A stretch of 32,494 bases of DNA from Bryobacteraceae bacterium (GCA_025980665.1 JAICXC010000057.1:1-32494), one strand, 5' to 3'; shown: positions 23,817 to 30,712, numbered from the stretch's first letter. Translations and numbers: made by a program. The notes: a model not told the origin generated them from the sequence alone.

Positions 23817-24236
23817 GTGGCATACTCTCAAGACCTGATCGCCCCCATGCGGGCGGACCTTACTCAATACGGCGTCGAGGAAGCCCGGACGCCGGCCGAC
23901 GTCGACCGCGTTCTCGCACCTGGACACGGCACCGTGCTGATGGTGGTGAATTCCGTCTGCGGCTGCGCGGCTGGCCGAGCTCGTCCCGCTGTCGGAATGG
24001 CTCTTCAGCATCCGGTACGCCCTTCGAAAACGGCTACTGTCTTCGCGGGTGGCGATGAAGCCGCCGTGGCTCACCTGCGCGATATTCTAGTCGAATATCC
24101 GCCCTCATCTCCCTTTATGGCTTTATTCCAGGATGGCAAGCCGGTCTACGTGCTGCACCGCAGCGATATTGAACGCCGGGATCCGCAGCAGATCGCTGGG
24201 CTGCTCACTGACGCGTTCGACCAGTTCTGCGTATAA
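23817..24236 (+). CDS. Bacilliredoxin (BrxA/BrxB, YphP/YqiW family)
   Basis: A 139-residue thioredoxin-fold protein with the family's C-G-C active site in V-V-N-S-V-C-G-C-A-A-G-R-A-R-P, and the later motifs T-V-F-A-G-G-D and Y-P-P-S-S-P-F-M-A-L-F. Bacilliredoxins remove bacillithiol from mixed disulfides on proteins; whether this organism makes bacillithiol cannot be seen here. The gene starts at GTG with no leader. Its stop overlaps the -10 hexamer (TATAAT) of the downstream PQQ dehydrogenase promoter. Confidence 0.93.
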   Translation: MAYSQDLIAPMRADLTQYGVEEARTPADVDRVLAPGHGTVLMVVNSVCGCAAGRARPAVGMALQHPVRPSKTATVFAGGDEAAVAHLRDILVEYPPSSPFMALFQDGKPVYVLHRSDIERRDPQQIAGLLTDAFDQFCV

Positions 24237-24237
24237 T
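24208..24237 (+). promoter_or_regulatory. Promoter of the PQQ dehydrogenase gene
   Basis: CTGACG (24208-24213), an 18-nt spacer and a perfect TATAAT (24232-24237), inside the end of the bacilliredoxin gene. The -35 hexamer and spacing are the same as in the promoter at 7592. An AAGAAGGG ribosome binding site lies before the ATG at 24266. Confidence 0.65.
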
Positions 24238-24265
24238 CAACGCTAGCCCAAGAAGGGTTTAAAAG

Positions 24266-26005
24266 ATGAGAGCTCACATCATCGGTTTACTATCCGCGTC
24301 TGGCTTGTTGCTGGCACAATTGTTGCTCGCGCAACCACGAACCTTCGTGCCTGTCACTAAGGACATGCTGCTGAATCCCAGTCCCAACGACTGGCTGATG
24401 TACAACCGCACGTACGATGCGCAGCGGTATTCGCCTCTCAAGCAAATCGACAAAAGCAACGTCGATCAGCTGCGCATGGTATGGACGCGCGGCCAGGGCG
24501 CGGGCGCGCAAGAAGGTATCCCTCTGGTGCATAACGGCGTGATGTATCTGATGGCTCCCGGCGCGGCGGTCCAGGCGCTGGACGCCACCAACGGCAATCT
24601 CATCTGGGAATACCAGCGCAAGCTTCCCGCCAACCAGGCGAGTCAGGCGCGCGCGAAGACCATCGGCATGTGGGACGACATGATCTACACCACCACGCCG
24701 GATAGTTTCCTGGTCGCGCTGGACGCCAAGACCGGCGAGATGCGTTGGGAAACCAAGACCGATACGCGCGGAAATATTTCGGGCGCTATCGTGGCTGGCG
24801 ACAAGATTATTTCGGGCGGGTCCTGCACCGGCAACCACGTGAATTGCTACATCTCGGCGCACGACGCCAAGACCGGAAAACTGTTGTGGAAGTTCGCTAC
24901 GGCTGCCAACACCGGCGAACCGGGCGGCGACTCCTGGGGCAATACACCGGACGACAAGCGCTTTGCCTCCACTTGGGGCGGTCCCGGAACCTATGATCCC
25001 TCTACTAATTCCGTGATCTACGGTGTGGCAAATCCCACGCCGAACACGCGCATGGAGCGCCATGGCGATGCGTTCGCGGTTCCCACTTCGGGGCCGGTCG
25101 ATCTCTTTAGCGATTCCACTATATCCATCAATGCGGATACCGGGAAATTGAATTGGTATTACCAGCACTTGGCCGGCGACGATTGGGATGAGGATTGGAC
25201 TGATGACCGCCTCCTGGCTTCGACCACGCTCAATCCCACGGCGGCTACGGCCAAGTGGTTCAACAATAAAATCAAACCGGGCGAGAAACGCGACGTGGTC
25301 ATCGCCACCGGCGAATCCGGCGGCGTCTTTGCAATGGACCGCCACACGGGTGAGTTCCTTTGGGCTAACCCATGGCCCTTCGACGTCTCGAATTTCCTGA
25401 TCGATAAAGTGGATCCGGACGGCAAGGTCCATTTGAACGAAAGCCTTATCTTCACCGGTCCGAGTCAACATAAAACGATCTGCTTTTTCAACACACGCAG
25501 CTACTGGTCGCAGGCCTATAGTCCGGTGACCAATTCACTGTACGCTCCGTGGGTGGACACTTGTTTGGACATGCAGACGGGTCCGATGTTCCCGACCGTT
25601 CGCCCAGTGCGCAACGGCAAAGCTCGCGAAGGGTCGAATCCCGCCGAGTTCTCGGGCATTTCGAAGATTAATCTCGCGACCGGAAAGATCGAACACATTT
25701 ATAAGGGCGCAGCGCCGATCAATGGGGCCGTGCTCGCCACCGCCGGCGGCCTGGTGTTTTTCGGAGACCTGGATCGCAGGGTTCGCGCGCTGGATGCGGC
25801 TTCGGGCAAGGTGCTCTGGGAGCAGACCATCGGCGGCCCGATTGCCAACAGCACGATTACTTATTCGGTGAACGGCCAGCAGTACATCGCGGTCGCGACC
25901 GGTGATGGTCTCTTGACGCAAAGCGTCATCGGCTACGCGCCGGGCCTGAAGGAGCCCAAGGGCGCCAACGCGATTTACGTGTTTGCCCTGCCGCAGAAGA
26001 AATAG
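24266..26005 (+). CDS. PQQ-dependent alcohol dehydrogenase (methanol/ethanol family), probably lanthanide type
   Basis: A 579-residue exported quinoprotein; the signal peptide ends near L-L-L-A-Q. It is an eight-bladed propeller with tryptophan-docking repeats (A-L-D-A-T-N-G-N-L-I-W, A-L-D-A-K-T-G-E-M-R-W, A-H-D-A-K-T-G-K-L-L-W, A-L-D-A-A-S-G-K-V-L-W). The G-T-Y-D-P-S-T-N-S-V-I-Y-G-V-A-N-P motif is present. The catalytic aspartate is D308 in D-D-W-D-E-D310-W; D310 occupies the position that is Asp in lanthanide-dependent XoxF and Ala in calcium MxaF. The vicinal Cys-Cys of methanol dehydrogenases is missing. No cytochrome c domain is fused, so electrons must go to a separate acceptor. Confidence 0.9.
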   Translation: MRAHIIGLLSASGLLLAQLLLAQPRTFVPVTKDMLLNPSPNDWLMYNRTYDAQRYSPLKQIDKSNVDQLRMVWTRGQGAGAQEGIPLVHNGVMYLMAPGAAVQALDATNGNLIWEYQRKLPANQASQARAKTIGMWDDMIYTTTPDSFLVALDAKTGEMRWETKTDTRGNISGAIVAGDKIISGGSCTGNHVNCYISAHDAKTGKLLWKFATAANTGEPGGDSWGNTPDDKRFASTWGGPGTYDPSTNSVIYGVANPTPNTRMERHGDAFAVPTSGPVDLFSDSTISINADTGKLNWYYQHLAGDDWDEDWTDDRLLASTTLNPTAATAKWFNNKIKPGEKRDVVIATGESGGVFAMDRHTGEFLWANPWPFDVSNFLIDKVDPDGKVHLNESLIFTGPSQHKTICFFNTRSYWSQAYSPVTNSLYAPWVDTCLDMQTGPMFPTVRPVRNGKAREGSNPAEFSGISKINLATGKIEHIYKGAAPINGAVLATAGGLVFFGDLDRRVRALDAASGKVLWEQTIGGPIANSTITYSVNGQQYIAVATGDGLLTQSVIGYAPGLKEPKGANAIYVFALPQKK

Positions 26006-26008
26006 TTT

Positions 26009-26221
26009 CTATCCGCAGCCATGCGAGGCTACATGCTGGTTTAGCTTTTTTAGCGAAACTTCGTAAGCCAGTCTGGCCCTTTCCGCGTGTTTTTGAGGTT
26101 TTGCCTCTTCGATGTTCGCCTGTAGCGCCACTACGGCTTCGTGGTAAACCCGGATATCCGCGTGCAGGCGGATCTTTAGAGTCTCCCGTTCGGGACAGAA
26201 GGTAGCCTCGTTAGTTGGCAT
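26009..26221 (-). CDS. Small helical protein, paralogue of 26749-26958
   Basis: A 70-residue protein from the ATG at 26221 (GGGGA is only 2 nt upstream, so the start is uncertain; a TTG lies at 26245). The main part is two helices: L-K-I-R-L-H-A-D-I-R-V-Y-H-E-A-V-V-A-L-Q, then R-A-R-L-A-Y-E-V-S-L-K-K-L-N-Q-H-V-A-S-H-G-C-G. It aligns with the 69-residue gene at 26749 through V-Y-x-E-A-V-x-x-L-Q, A-x-R...E-R-A-x-L-A-x-E and L-x-Q-H-x-x-x-H-x-C. The family is common in Acidobacteria as I recall it, with no known function. Convergent with the PQQ dehydrogenase gene. Confidence 0.7.
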   Translation of the reverse strand: MPTNEATFCPERETLKIRLHADIRVYHEAVVALQANIEEAKPQKHAERARLAYEVSLKKLNQHVASHGCG

Positions 26222-26400
26222 TTCCCCAAACGTCCGTGGTGTCAATCGCCAGAGTGGGGCGCTCTAATCTGAATCGTCTTACGGTCAACATTGCTATAAT
26301 TCCCGCTACAAGAAAGGGAGATGCGAGATCACTGCAGCGAAACCGCAGATTACTTTCAAATCGGGGCGATTTCAAGTATCCCGTGCAATTGCACACTCTA

Positions 26401-26422
26401 CAACTAGGGAGCGCCCTAGATC
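26401..26422. promoter_or_regulatory. Inverted repeat CAACTAGGG-N4-CCCTAG, copy 1
   Basis: CTAGGG (26404-26409), AGCG, CCCTAG (26414-26419) ends 5 nt before the likely GTG start of a small helical protein gene at 26425. A second copy at 27018-27038 shares 18 of 22 positions, including flanking CAA and TC. The size and TAGGG/CCCTA arms resemble sites bound by LuxR/NarL-type response regulators (inference). A further 12-bp palindrome GTGCAATTGCAC lies just upstream (26383-26394). Confidence 0.5.
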
Positions 26423-26424
26423 TT

Positions 26425-26730
26425 GTGTTGACCCACAATACAGGTAAGCATAGGCACGTGTCCATTGAGCTCTCAGAACTGAAACGCGAGAGTCAAAAGG
26501 CTCTCGTCGATTTTTTATGGTGCGAGGTGAAACTCGCCAATACGTTCCATGAGATAGCGAAAGGTACTCACGACCCCGGGCACAGGGCGAAACTTCTGGA
26601 GGACATGCGAAAGGCGGTCAGTACGCTCCGTCACTTTGAAGTACGCATCACAGATCCCGCGGGCCGGAAAGCGCTTAACGCTGAGGCCGACAAGCTCGAC
26701 GCACTTCTTTCCGGGGACAAGGGTCGTTGA
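26425..26730 (+). CDS. Small helical protein of unknown function
   Basis: About 101 residues if started at the GTG at 26425, just after the inverted repeat; a GTG at 26458 is an alternative. The open frame extends upstream to 26215 but that part looks non-coding. The body is helical: L-V-D-F-L-W-C-E-V-K-L-A-N-T-F-H-E-I-A, D-P-G-H-R-A-K-L-L-E-D-M-R-K-A-V-S-T-L-R-H-F, and a final helix to L-D-A-L-L-S-G-D. The D-P-x-H-R-x-x-x-L-x-x-x-R-K-A pattern recalls small acidobacterial proteins that occur near the H-x-C family on either side. Function unknown. Confidence 0.65.
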   Translation: MLTHNTGKHRHVSIELSELKRESQKALVDFLWCEVKLANTFHEIAKGTHDPGHRAKLLEDMRKAVSTLRHFEVRITDPAGRKALNAEADKLDALLSGDKGR

Positions 26731-26748
26731 CAATTTTCGTCGGCTGGC

Positions 26749-26958
26749 TCAATCCCCTGCCTGGCGGCACTGGTGCAAGCGAAGATGCTGGCTAAGTTGC
26801 TCACGCGCTTTTTCGAAGGCCAACAGAGCGCGCTCTACCCGTCGAGACGCTGCGACAAGGTGTGGCTCAGCGGCCGTCTGCAAAAAATGCACGGCTTCTG
26901 CATACACTTTTGACTCGGCGTCGAACCGCTTGGCTAGAATATCCAGATCCTGGCACAT
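26749..26958 (-). CDS. Small helical protein, paralogue of 26009-26221
   Basis: A 69-residue protein from the ATG at 26958, preceded by GGAGGGTTGT, a strong ribosome binding site (an ATG at 26976 is upstream of that site). Helix 1 is I-L-A-K-R-F-D-A-E-S-K-V-Y-A-E-A-V-H-F-L-Q; helix 2 is R-R-V-E-R-A-L-L-A-F-E-K-A-R-E-Q-L-S-Q-H-L-R-L-H-Q-C. It is clearly paralogous to the gene at 26009, separated by the plus-strand helical gene. An inverted repeat matching the one at 26401 lies about 60 nt upstream (27018-27038). Function unknown. Confidence 0.75.
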   Translation of the reverse strand: MCQDLDILAKRFDAESKVYAEAVHFLQTAAEPHLVAASRRVERALLAFEKAREQLSQHLRLHQCRQAGD

Positions 26959-27017
26959 ACAACCCTCCAGGCTCATCGGAACGGGACACAGTGGAGTCGT
27001 TTTCGGTGAGCAGCCAC

Positions 27018-27038
27018 AACTAGGGGAGTCCCTAGGTC
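27018..27038. promoter_or_regulatory. Inverted repeat CAACTAGGG-N4-CCCTAG, copy 2
   Basis: CTAGGG (27020-27025), GAGT, CCCTAG (27030-27035) in the divergent region between the small helical gene at 26749-26958 and the aroF leader at 27117. It is near identical in arms and flanks to the copy at 26401. It could control either gene, or both. Confidence 0.5.
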
Positions 27039-27099
27039 GGAATAATGTTTCAGGAATGTGCCGCCGGCCCTGCCCTGCGCTACAAAACTTCAGGCGCTG

Positions 27100-27108
27100 T
27101 GATACAAT
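27100..27108 (+). promoter_or_regulatory. Extended -10 promoter of the aroF leader
   Basis: TGATACAAT gives an extended -10 (TG-N-TACAAT, hexamer 27103-27108). The expected transcription start is about 27115, at or next to the leader peptide ATG at 27117. No good -35 is visible, which fits an extended -10 promoter. Confidence 0.6.
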
Positions 27109-27116
27109 CGAACTTC

Positions 27117-27173
27117 ATGAATCGCAGTTTTGCTAGCTCGTATCGATTTTGGTTCCGGTATTTTACCGGCTGA
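27117..27173 (+). CDS. aroF leader peptide, rich in aromatic residues
   Basis: An 18-codon open frame encoding [18 protein letters not shown] and a TGA stop. Seven of 18 residues are aromatic (F5, Y9, F11, W12, F13, Y15, F16), covering all three aromatic amino acids and clustered in the last ten codons. The frame lies between a promoter and a leader terminator, upstream of a DAHP synthase gene, exactly the layout of attenuator leader peptides such as those of pheA and trp operons. It has no ribosome binding site; the ATG is within a few nt of the predicted transcript start, so it is probably read as a leaderless message. Its stop codon is 7 nt before the antiterminator arm. A short hairpin (CCGGTA-TTT-TACCGG, 27155-27169) lies within its last codons and could act as a pause site. 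Confidence 0.82.
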   Translation: MNRSFASSYRFWFRYFTG

Positions 27174-27179
27174 AGCGGA

Positions 27180-27218
27180 CGAGTGGGCCCATTCGGAATT
27201 TCAAAACGAACCCACTCG
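27180..27218 (+). promoter_or_regulatory. Antiterminator of the aroF attenuator
   Basis: CGAGTGGG (27180-27187) is perfectly complementary to CCCACTCG (27211-27218), the first arm of the leader terminator plus one base. Pairing here excludes the terminator. A ribosome stalled on the aromatic codons (27141-27164) would leave the first arm free; one that reaches the stop codon (27171-27173) would cover it. A weaker alternative pairing of CTCGT (27137-27141) with ACGAG (27179-27183) could sequester the arm when translation does not occur. Confidence 0.75.
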
Positions 27219-27234
27219 AAAGAGTGGGTTTTTT
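27208..27234 (+). terminator. Leader (attenuation) terminator upstream of aroF
   Basis: CCCACTC (27211-27217), tetraloop GAAA, GAGTGGG (27222-27228), then six T (27229-27234). The stem can extend by A-T and G-T pairs at 27208-27210. It lies about 100 nt before the aroF start and within the untranslated part of its transcript, so it must be conditional. Confidence 0.9.
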
Positions 27235-27331
27235 CGTTTCCGCGCACAGCGCCGGGCGCGGACTCATTGCTGGCAGAAAGCTTTCGCGACCGGCTGAGTT
27301 GTGCGCAAAAGAAAATGGGAGGGTGTTTCAA

Positions 27332-28372
27332 ATGATTATCTCCATGCGGCTGCATGCGACTAAGGAGGAGGTGGCTCAGGTGCGCGCGCGTATCGAAGAA
27401 TTCGGCTACAAGGTCCACTCCATTGAAGGGGAGGAGCGCGTGGTGATCGGCGCGATCGGGATGGGTGATGTCACCGCCTGCCTCGAATCGCTTGAGGCCA
27501 TGCCCCAGGTGGAGAAGGCGGTCCGCATTTCTGCCCCGTACAAATTCGTAAGCAAGGAATTTCGACCCGAGAGAACGGAAATCAAAGTAGCGGGTGCCAC
27601 GATCGGCGGTGACGAGTTTGTCGTTATGGCCGGTCCCTGCTCCGTCGAAAGCGAGAAGCAGATCCTGGAATCGGCGGAGATCGTCGCCAAAGGCGGAGCC
27701 AAACTTCTGCGCGGCGGCGCATTCAAGCCTCGGACGTCACCTTACGATTTTCAAGGCCTCGAAGAAGAAGGACTCAAACTGCTGGCGAAGGCTCGCACGC
27801 TGACCGGGCTCGGCATCGTCACCGAAGTGATGAGCGATCGCGATGTGAGTCTGGTCGCCGAGTACGCCGACGTTCTCCAGATCGGCGCGCGCAACATGCA
27901 GAACTTCGCGTTGCTCAAGACCCTGGGCAAGTGCGGCCGACCCATTCTGCTGAAGCGCGGCCTGAGCGCCACCGTCAAGGAACTGCTGATGTCGGCCGAA
28001 TACATCGTGGCTCACGGCAATCCCGATGTGATGCTGTGCGAGCGGGGAATCCGCACCTTTGAGACCGTTACCCGCAACACCTGCGATATCGGAGCGATTG
28101 CTGCGCTGAGCGAGATGACGCATCTGCCTGTGATCCTCGATCCCAGCCATGCGGCCGGTAAGCGCAGTCTGGTGCCCGCCCTGGCGCGAGCCGGAGTCGC
28201 CGTGGGCGCCGACGGTTTGATTGTCGAAATGCATCCGCACCCGGAAAAGGCCGTAAGCGATGGTGCGCAATCGCTCGATCCCAAGCAATTCGCGAAGATG
28301 ATGGCCGATCTGAAACCGTACATCGCCCTGTGGAAGCAGGCCCGCATGGCCGAGACTGCCGCCACAGTCTGA
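27332..28372 (+). CDS. aroF: DAHP synthase (3-deoxy-7-phosphoheptulonate synthase), type I beta
   Basis: A 346-residue enzyme that condenses phosphoenolpyruvate and erythrose 4-phosphate, the first step of aromatic amino acid synthesis. The ATG at 27332 has GGGAGGG 8 nt upstream; the frame extends back through the terminator but that extension is not translated. Residues 1-70 form the ferredoxin-like regulatory domain known from Thermotoga maritima. The barrel holds [26 protein letters not shown] and D-P-S-H-A-A-G-K-R. The metal ligands C103, H273, E299 and D310 fall one residue after their Thermotoga counterparts. The enzyme thus combines likely feedback control by its own domain with control of transcription by the upstream attenuator. 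Confidence 0.96.
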   Translation: MIISMRLHATKEEVAQVRARIEEFGYKVHSIEGEERVVIGAIGMGDVTACLESLEAMPQVEKAVRISAPYKFVSKEFRPERTEIKVAGATIGGDEFVVMAGPCSVESEKQILESAEIVAKGGAKLLRGGAFKPRTSPYDFQGLEEEGLKLLAKARTLTGLGIVTEVMSDRDVSLVAEYADVLQIGARNMQNFALLKTLGKCGRPILLKRGLSATVKELLMSAEYIVAHGNPDVMLCERGIRTFETVTRNTCDIGAIAALSEMTHLPVILDPSHAAGKRSLVPALARAGVAVGADGLIVEMHPHPEKAVSDGAQSLDPKQFAKMMADLKPYIALWKQARMAETAATV

Positions 28373-28388
28373 TGATTTATCTAACGAG

Positions 28389-29300
28389 ATGAAAAAAGGT
28401 GCCGCCATCGCAGCGGTGCTGGGCGTTGCCCTTGGCATCTGGGGATACCGGTTCTATTCGCGTCCTTACGATGCGGTCAGGCTGGTGCAGTGCCTTCCCC
28501 AGGACCGGTCCTTGCACGCCTATCTGAACGTCGGACTGCTGCGTTCGGCGGGCATCCTGGAGTTGCTGGCAGGCTCGCAAGCAAGTGAAGAAGCCGACTA
28601 TAAGCAGTTTGTCGAACAGACGGGGTTCGATTACCGCACCGATTTGGATGCAGTCGCCGCCGGATTCCGCGATGGCGATGAATACTTCGCCGTACAGGGC
28701 CGATTCAAGTGGAATCGGTTAGCAGACTACGCCCAATCGCACCAAGGGAAGTGCGAGAACGAAACGTGCAGCATGCCTGCCAGCCAAGCCGGCAAGACGA
28801 TTTCCTTTGCTCTTCTGCGGCGGGATGTGCTTGCGCTAGCGGTGGCCCGCGATCCGCAAGCCGCGCGCGTCATCTTCCCCGGATTCTGGAAAGACCCGCC
28901 CAAAATTCCGACTGCCGCGATCTGGATCTCTGCTCCGCCCTACGTATTCGCCGATGCCAAAACGTTACCCGCGGGATTGAGCCCCTTCCGGACGCAGCTT
29001 GCACAGGCTCGCGGCACGGTATTTACGCTCGGTCCCTCGGGGGATCAAAAGAGCTTCGAATTGCGGATGACTGTAGACTGCACGAGTCCGGATGACGCCG
29101 CCAAGATGGCCGCGCAGTTTTCGAGCGTGACTGACCTGCTCAAGAAGATGCTCGATCGCGACAAGCTCAAGCCGGCTGCGGGCGATCTCAGCGGGGTGCT
29201 GGTGGCCGGACGTTTCGGAGCACAGAAGGACCAGGTGACCGGAACGTGGCCGATCGAGCGAAAGTTTATTGAGTCGCTGGTGTCAGGAAGAGTTGAATGA
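28389..29300 (+). CDS. Membrane-anchored or exported protein of unknown function downstream of aroF
   Basis: A 303-residue protein starting 17 nt after the aroF stop, so it is probably cotranscribed and would also fall under the attenuator. An N-terminal hydrophobic segment (about residues 5-20) suggests a membrane anchor. The rest is a mixed alpha/beta globular chain of about 280 residues with two cysteines in C-E-N-E-T-C and a further pair elsewhere. No motif was recognised. It overlaps the convergent anti-sigma gene by 35 nt. A link to aromatic metabolism cannot be told from sequence. Confidence 0.75.
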   Translation: MKKGAAIAAVLGVALGIWGYRFYSRPYDAVRLVQCLPQDRSLHAYLNVGLLRSAGILELLAGSQASEEADYKQFVEQTGFDYRTDLDAVAAGFRDGDEYFAVQGRFKWNRLADYAQSHQGKCENETCSMPASQAGKTISFALLRRDVLALAVARDPQAARVIFPGFWKDPPKIPTAAIWISAPPYVFADAKTLPAGLSPFRTQLAQARGTVFTLGPSGDQKSFELRMTVDCTSPDDAAKMAAQFSSVTDLLKKMLDRDKLKPAAGDLSGVLVAGRFGAQKDQVTGTWPIERKFIESLVSGRVE

Positions 29301-30141
29301 GTATCCGGCCGTTCGGCCGATCCTGATCGGTCACCGTTCCCACAGTCCCATCACGGCGTACTGGCAATCCTGTAATTCCCGGCATCGCGGAAAAAGCGAT
29401 CACGAGGCTGGATGCGTCTGAAGGGATCGCAATCCGAATGGGCGTTCCCGGGCTGACCGCGCTGCTAGAAAAGAGTACCGCATCCCCGGCTGTAACCGAC
29501 AGGTATCCAGACGCCGCGGGCACGATTTCCAGAAACCCATCGCCGCGAACCATGTAGTTGAACGCGAACCTGGCGGGTGCGCGGGTGGCCGCGAATTCTT
29601 GTACGACTCCCGCCGCCGCTTGAGGTCTAGCTTGTTGCAGTTGGTCGGCAAGCTTGTTCTCCGCTTCCGCTTTCTGGAGTTCGGGAGCCGGTATCGGCGC
29701 AAGTGCAGGAGGCTTAGGAGCGACCTTTGGTTGGACCACAGGCCGCGGCGAGGTCGCCGGCGCAGGTGCTGCTACGCGCGGTGACGCAGGACGCTCTGCC
29801 GGGGCCACACTACGCTGCGGCGATTTCAGCACCTGGGCTATTTGCTGAGGAGGCGGCGGCGTTCGCTGCGAAACCACTATTCCGATGACGACTGCGATCG
29901 CCAGAGACGCTGCCGCCGTGGCCCATAACCACGTTCGATGCCGCGGCGCCTCCAGTGCAGCGATAAGCCGTTGCCGCGCTCCGGGATCATCCAGAACTTC
30001 CTTTAAGACTTGCTCGCCCGCGAGCTCATCGAACAATTCCTGGTCTTCGAGAGCAGCTTGAAAGAGAGCCGTCCGTTCAGCCTCGGTGAGCGAACCGGTA
30101 GCGTACCCCCCTAGAAACTTGCGGGCTTCGTCCTTGGTCAT
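29266..30141 (-). CDS. Probable anti-sigma factor (membrane-anchored)
   Basis: A 291-residue protein started at the ATG at 30141, whose ATGA overlaps the stop of the sigma gene by 4 nt. The N-terminal 65 residues are an acidic helical domain (L-G-G-Y-A-T-G-S-L-T-E-A-E-R, F-D-E-L-A-G-E-Q-V-L) like that of anti-sigma proteins, without the zinc-binding H-x3-C-x2-C of the ZAS type. A membrane segment spans about residues 72-93. A Pro/Ala-rich linker (about 95-175) leads to a beta-rich periplasmic domain. Coupling to the sigma gene strongly supports the role; the signal is unknown. Confidence 0.75.
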   Translation of the reverse strand: MTKDEARKFLGGYATGSLTEAERTALFQAALEDQELFDELAGEQVLKEVLDDPGARQRLIAALEAPRHRTWLWATAAASLAIAVVIGIVVSQRTPPPPQQIAQVLKSPQRSVAPAERPASPRVAAPAPATSPRPVVQPKVAPKPPALAPIPAPELQKAEAENKLADQLQQARPQAAAGVVQEFAATRAPARFAFNYMVRGDGFLEIVPAASGYLSVTAGDAVLFSSSAVSPGTPIRIAIPSDASSLVIAFSAMPGITGLPVRRDGTVGTVTDQDRPNGRILIQLFLTPATQ

Positions 30142-30644
30142 TTCCGATCCCAATCCTTGCCTAGCCGCTCCCGAAGCTCTTTGCGGCAGCGAAAGTCCCA
30201 GGTATATAAAGTATTAATCGAACCCACCTTCAACTGCTTCTGGATATCTATAAAGCTAAGTCCCTGTAACTTAAGACGAAATATCTCTCGGCAACGCTCT
30301 CCAAGGCCTTTGAGCGCTGCCTCCAGCAGCTCCAGTTTCTCCCGTCGAACCGCCTGTTCCAGCGGGTCCGGACCCGCGCCAACCAGCGGAAGATCATCTA
30401 CCGAAATCTGAGTGTTTTCGCCCCGTCGGTGGGTCTTTCGCCGCGACGCCAGGACCTTAAAACGGGCAATTTCGATCGATAGGGGCAGCAGATCCTCGAT
30501 CCTGTCCAGGGCCGGATATTTCTCGTACAGGACCAAAAGAACCTCCTGGGCAATATCTTCGGCGCCAATGCCCCCTACTAACCGAGATGCCGCGAAGCGG
30601 ACGATCCTTTCGCGCAGCGTCTCCAGGATCTGGTTCCGTGTCAC
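30138..30644 (-). CDS. ECF-type RNA polymerase sigma factor
   Basis: A 168-residue protein started at the GTG at 30644; a TTG at 30704 would add 20 residues but would include a TATAAT promoter element (30675-30670). Region 2 contains G-A-E-D-I-A-Q-E-V-L-L-V-L-Y-E-K-Y. Region 4 contains L-G-E-R-C-R-E-I-F-R-L-K-L-Q-G-L-S-F-I-D-I-Q and a helix-turn-helix (I-N-T-L-Y-T-W-D-F-R-C-R-K-E-L). It is cotranscribed with the anti-sigma gene. Target promoters are not known. Confidence 0.85.
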   Translation of the reverse strand: MTRNQILETLRERIVRFAASRLVGGIGAEDIAQEVLLVLYEKYPALDRIEDLLPLSIEIARFKVLASRRKTHRRGENTQISVDDLPLVGAGPDPLEQAVRREKLELLEAALKGLGERCREIFRLKLQGLSFIDIQKQLKVGSINTLYTWDFRCRKELRERLGKDWDRK

Positions 30645-30669
30645 GTTGTTAGCAGTAGGATCTCGATTT

Positions 30670-30705
30670 ATTATATTGCCAACGTCCCCGTACTCCTGCC
30701 ACAAT
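30670..30705. promoter_or_regulatory. Overlapping divergent promoters of the sigma gene and glgC
   Basis: Minus strand: TATAAT (30675-30670), about 26 nt before the sigma gene GTG. Plus strand: TTGCCA (30676-30681), an 18-nt spacer and CACAAT (30700-30705), 7 nt before the glgC ATG, which implies a leaderless glgC transcript. Confidence 0.45.
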
Positions 30706-30712
30706 AACCCCC

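Noticed and set aside
24290-25471. Long open frame on the minus strand opposite the PQQ dehydrogenase
   Set aside because: It is a GC-rich shadow of a clear gene and has no recognisable domain.
26321-26406. A 28-codon plus-strand frame (starting M-R-D-H-C) ending inside the first CTAGGG inverted repeat
   Set aside because: GGGAG lies directly against its ATG with no spacing, the composition is not telling, and no terminator or antiterminator follows. It could be a leader peptide but the evidence is thin.
27149-27331. Upstream in-frame extension of aroF (61 extra codons)
   Set aside because: It would run through the leader terminator and has no homology to the DAHP synthase N-terminus; the ATG at 27332 has a strong ribosome binding site.
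27100-27331. T-box riboswitch in front of aroF
   Set aside because: No T-box sequence or specifier stem was found; the aromatic-rich short frame with alternative stems explains the region better.
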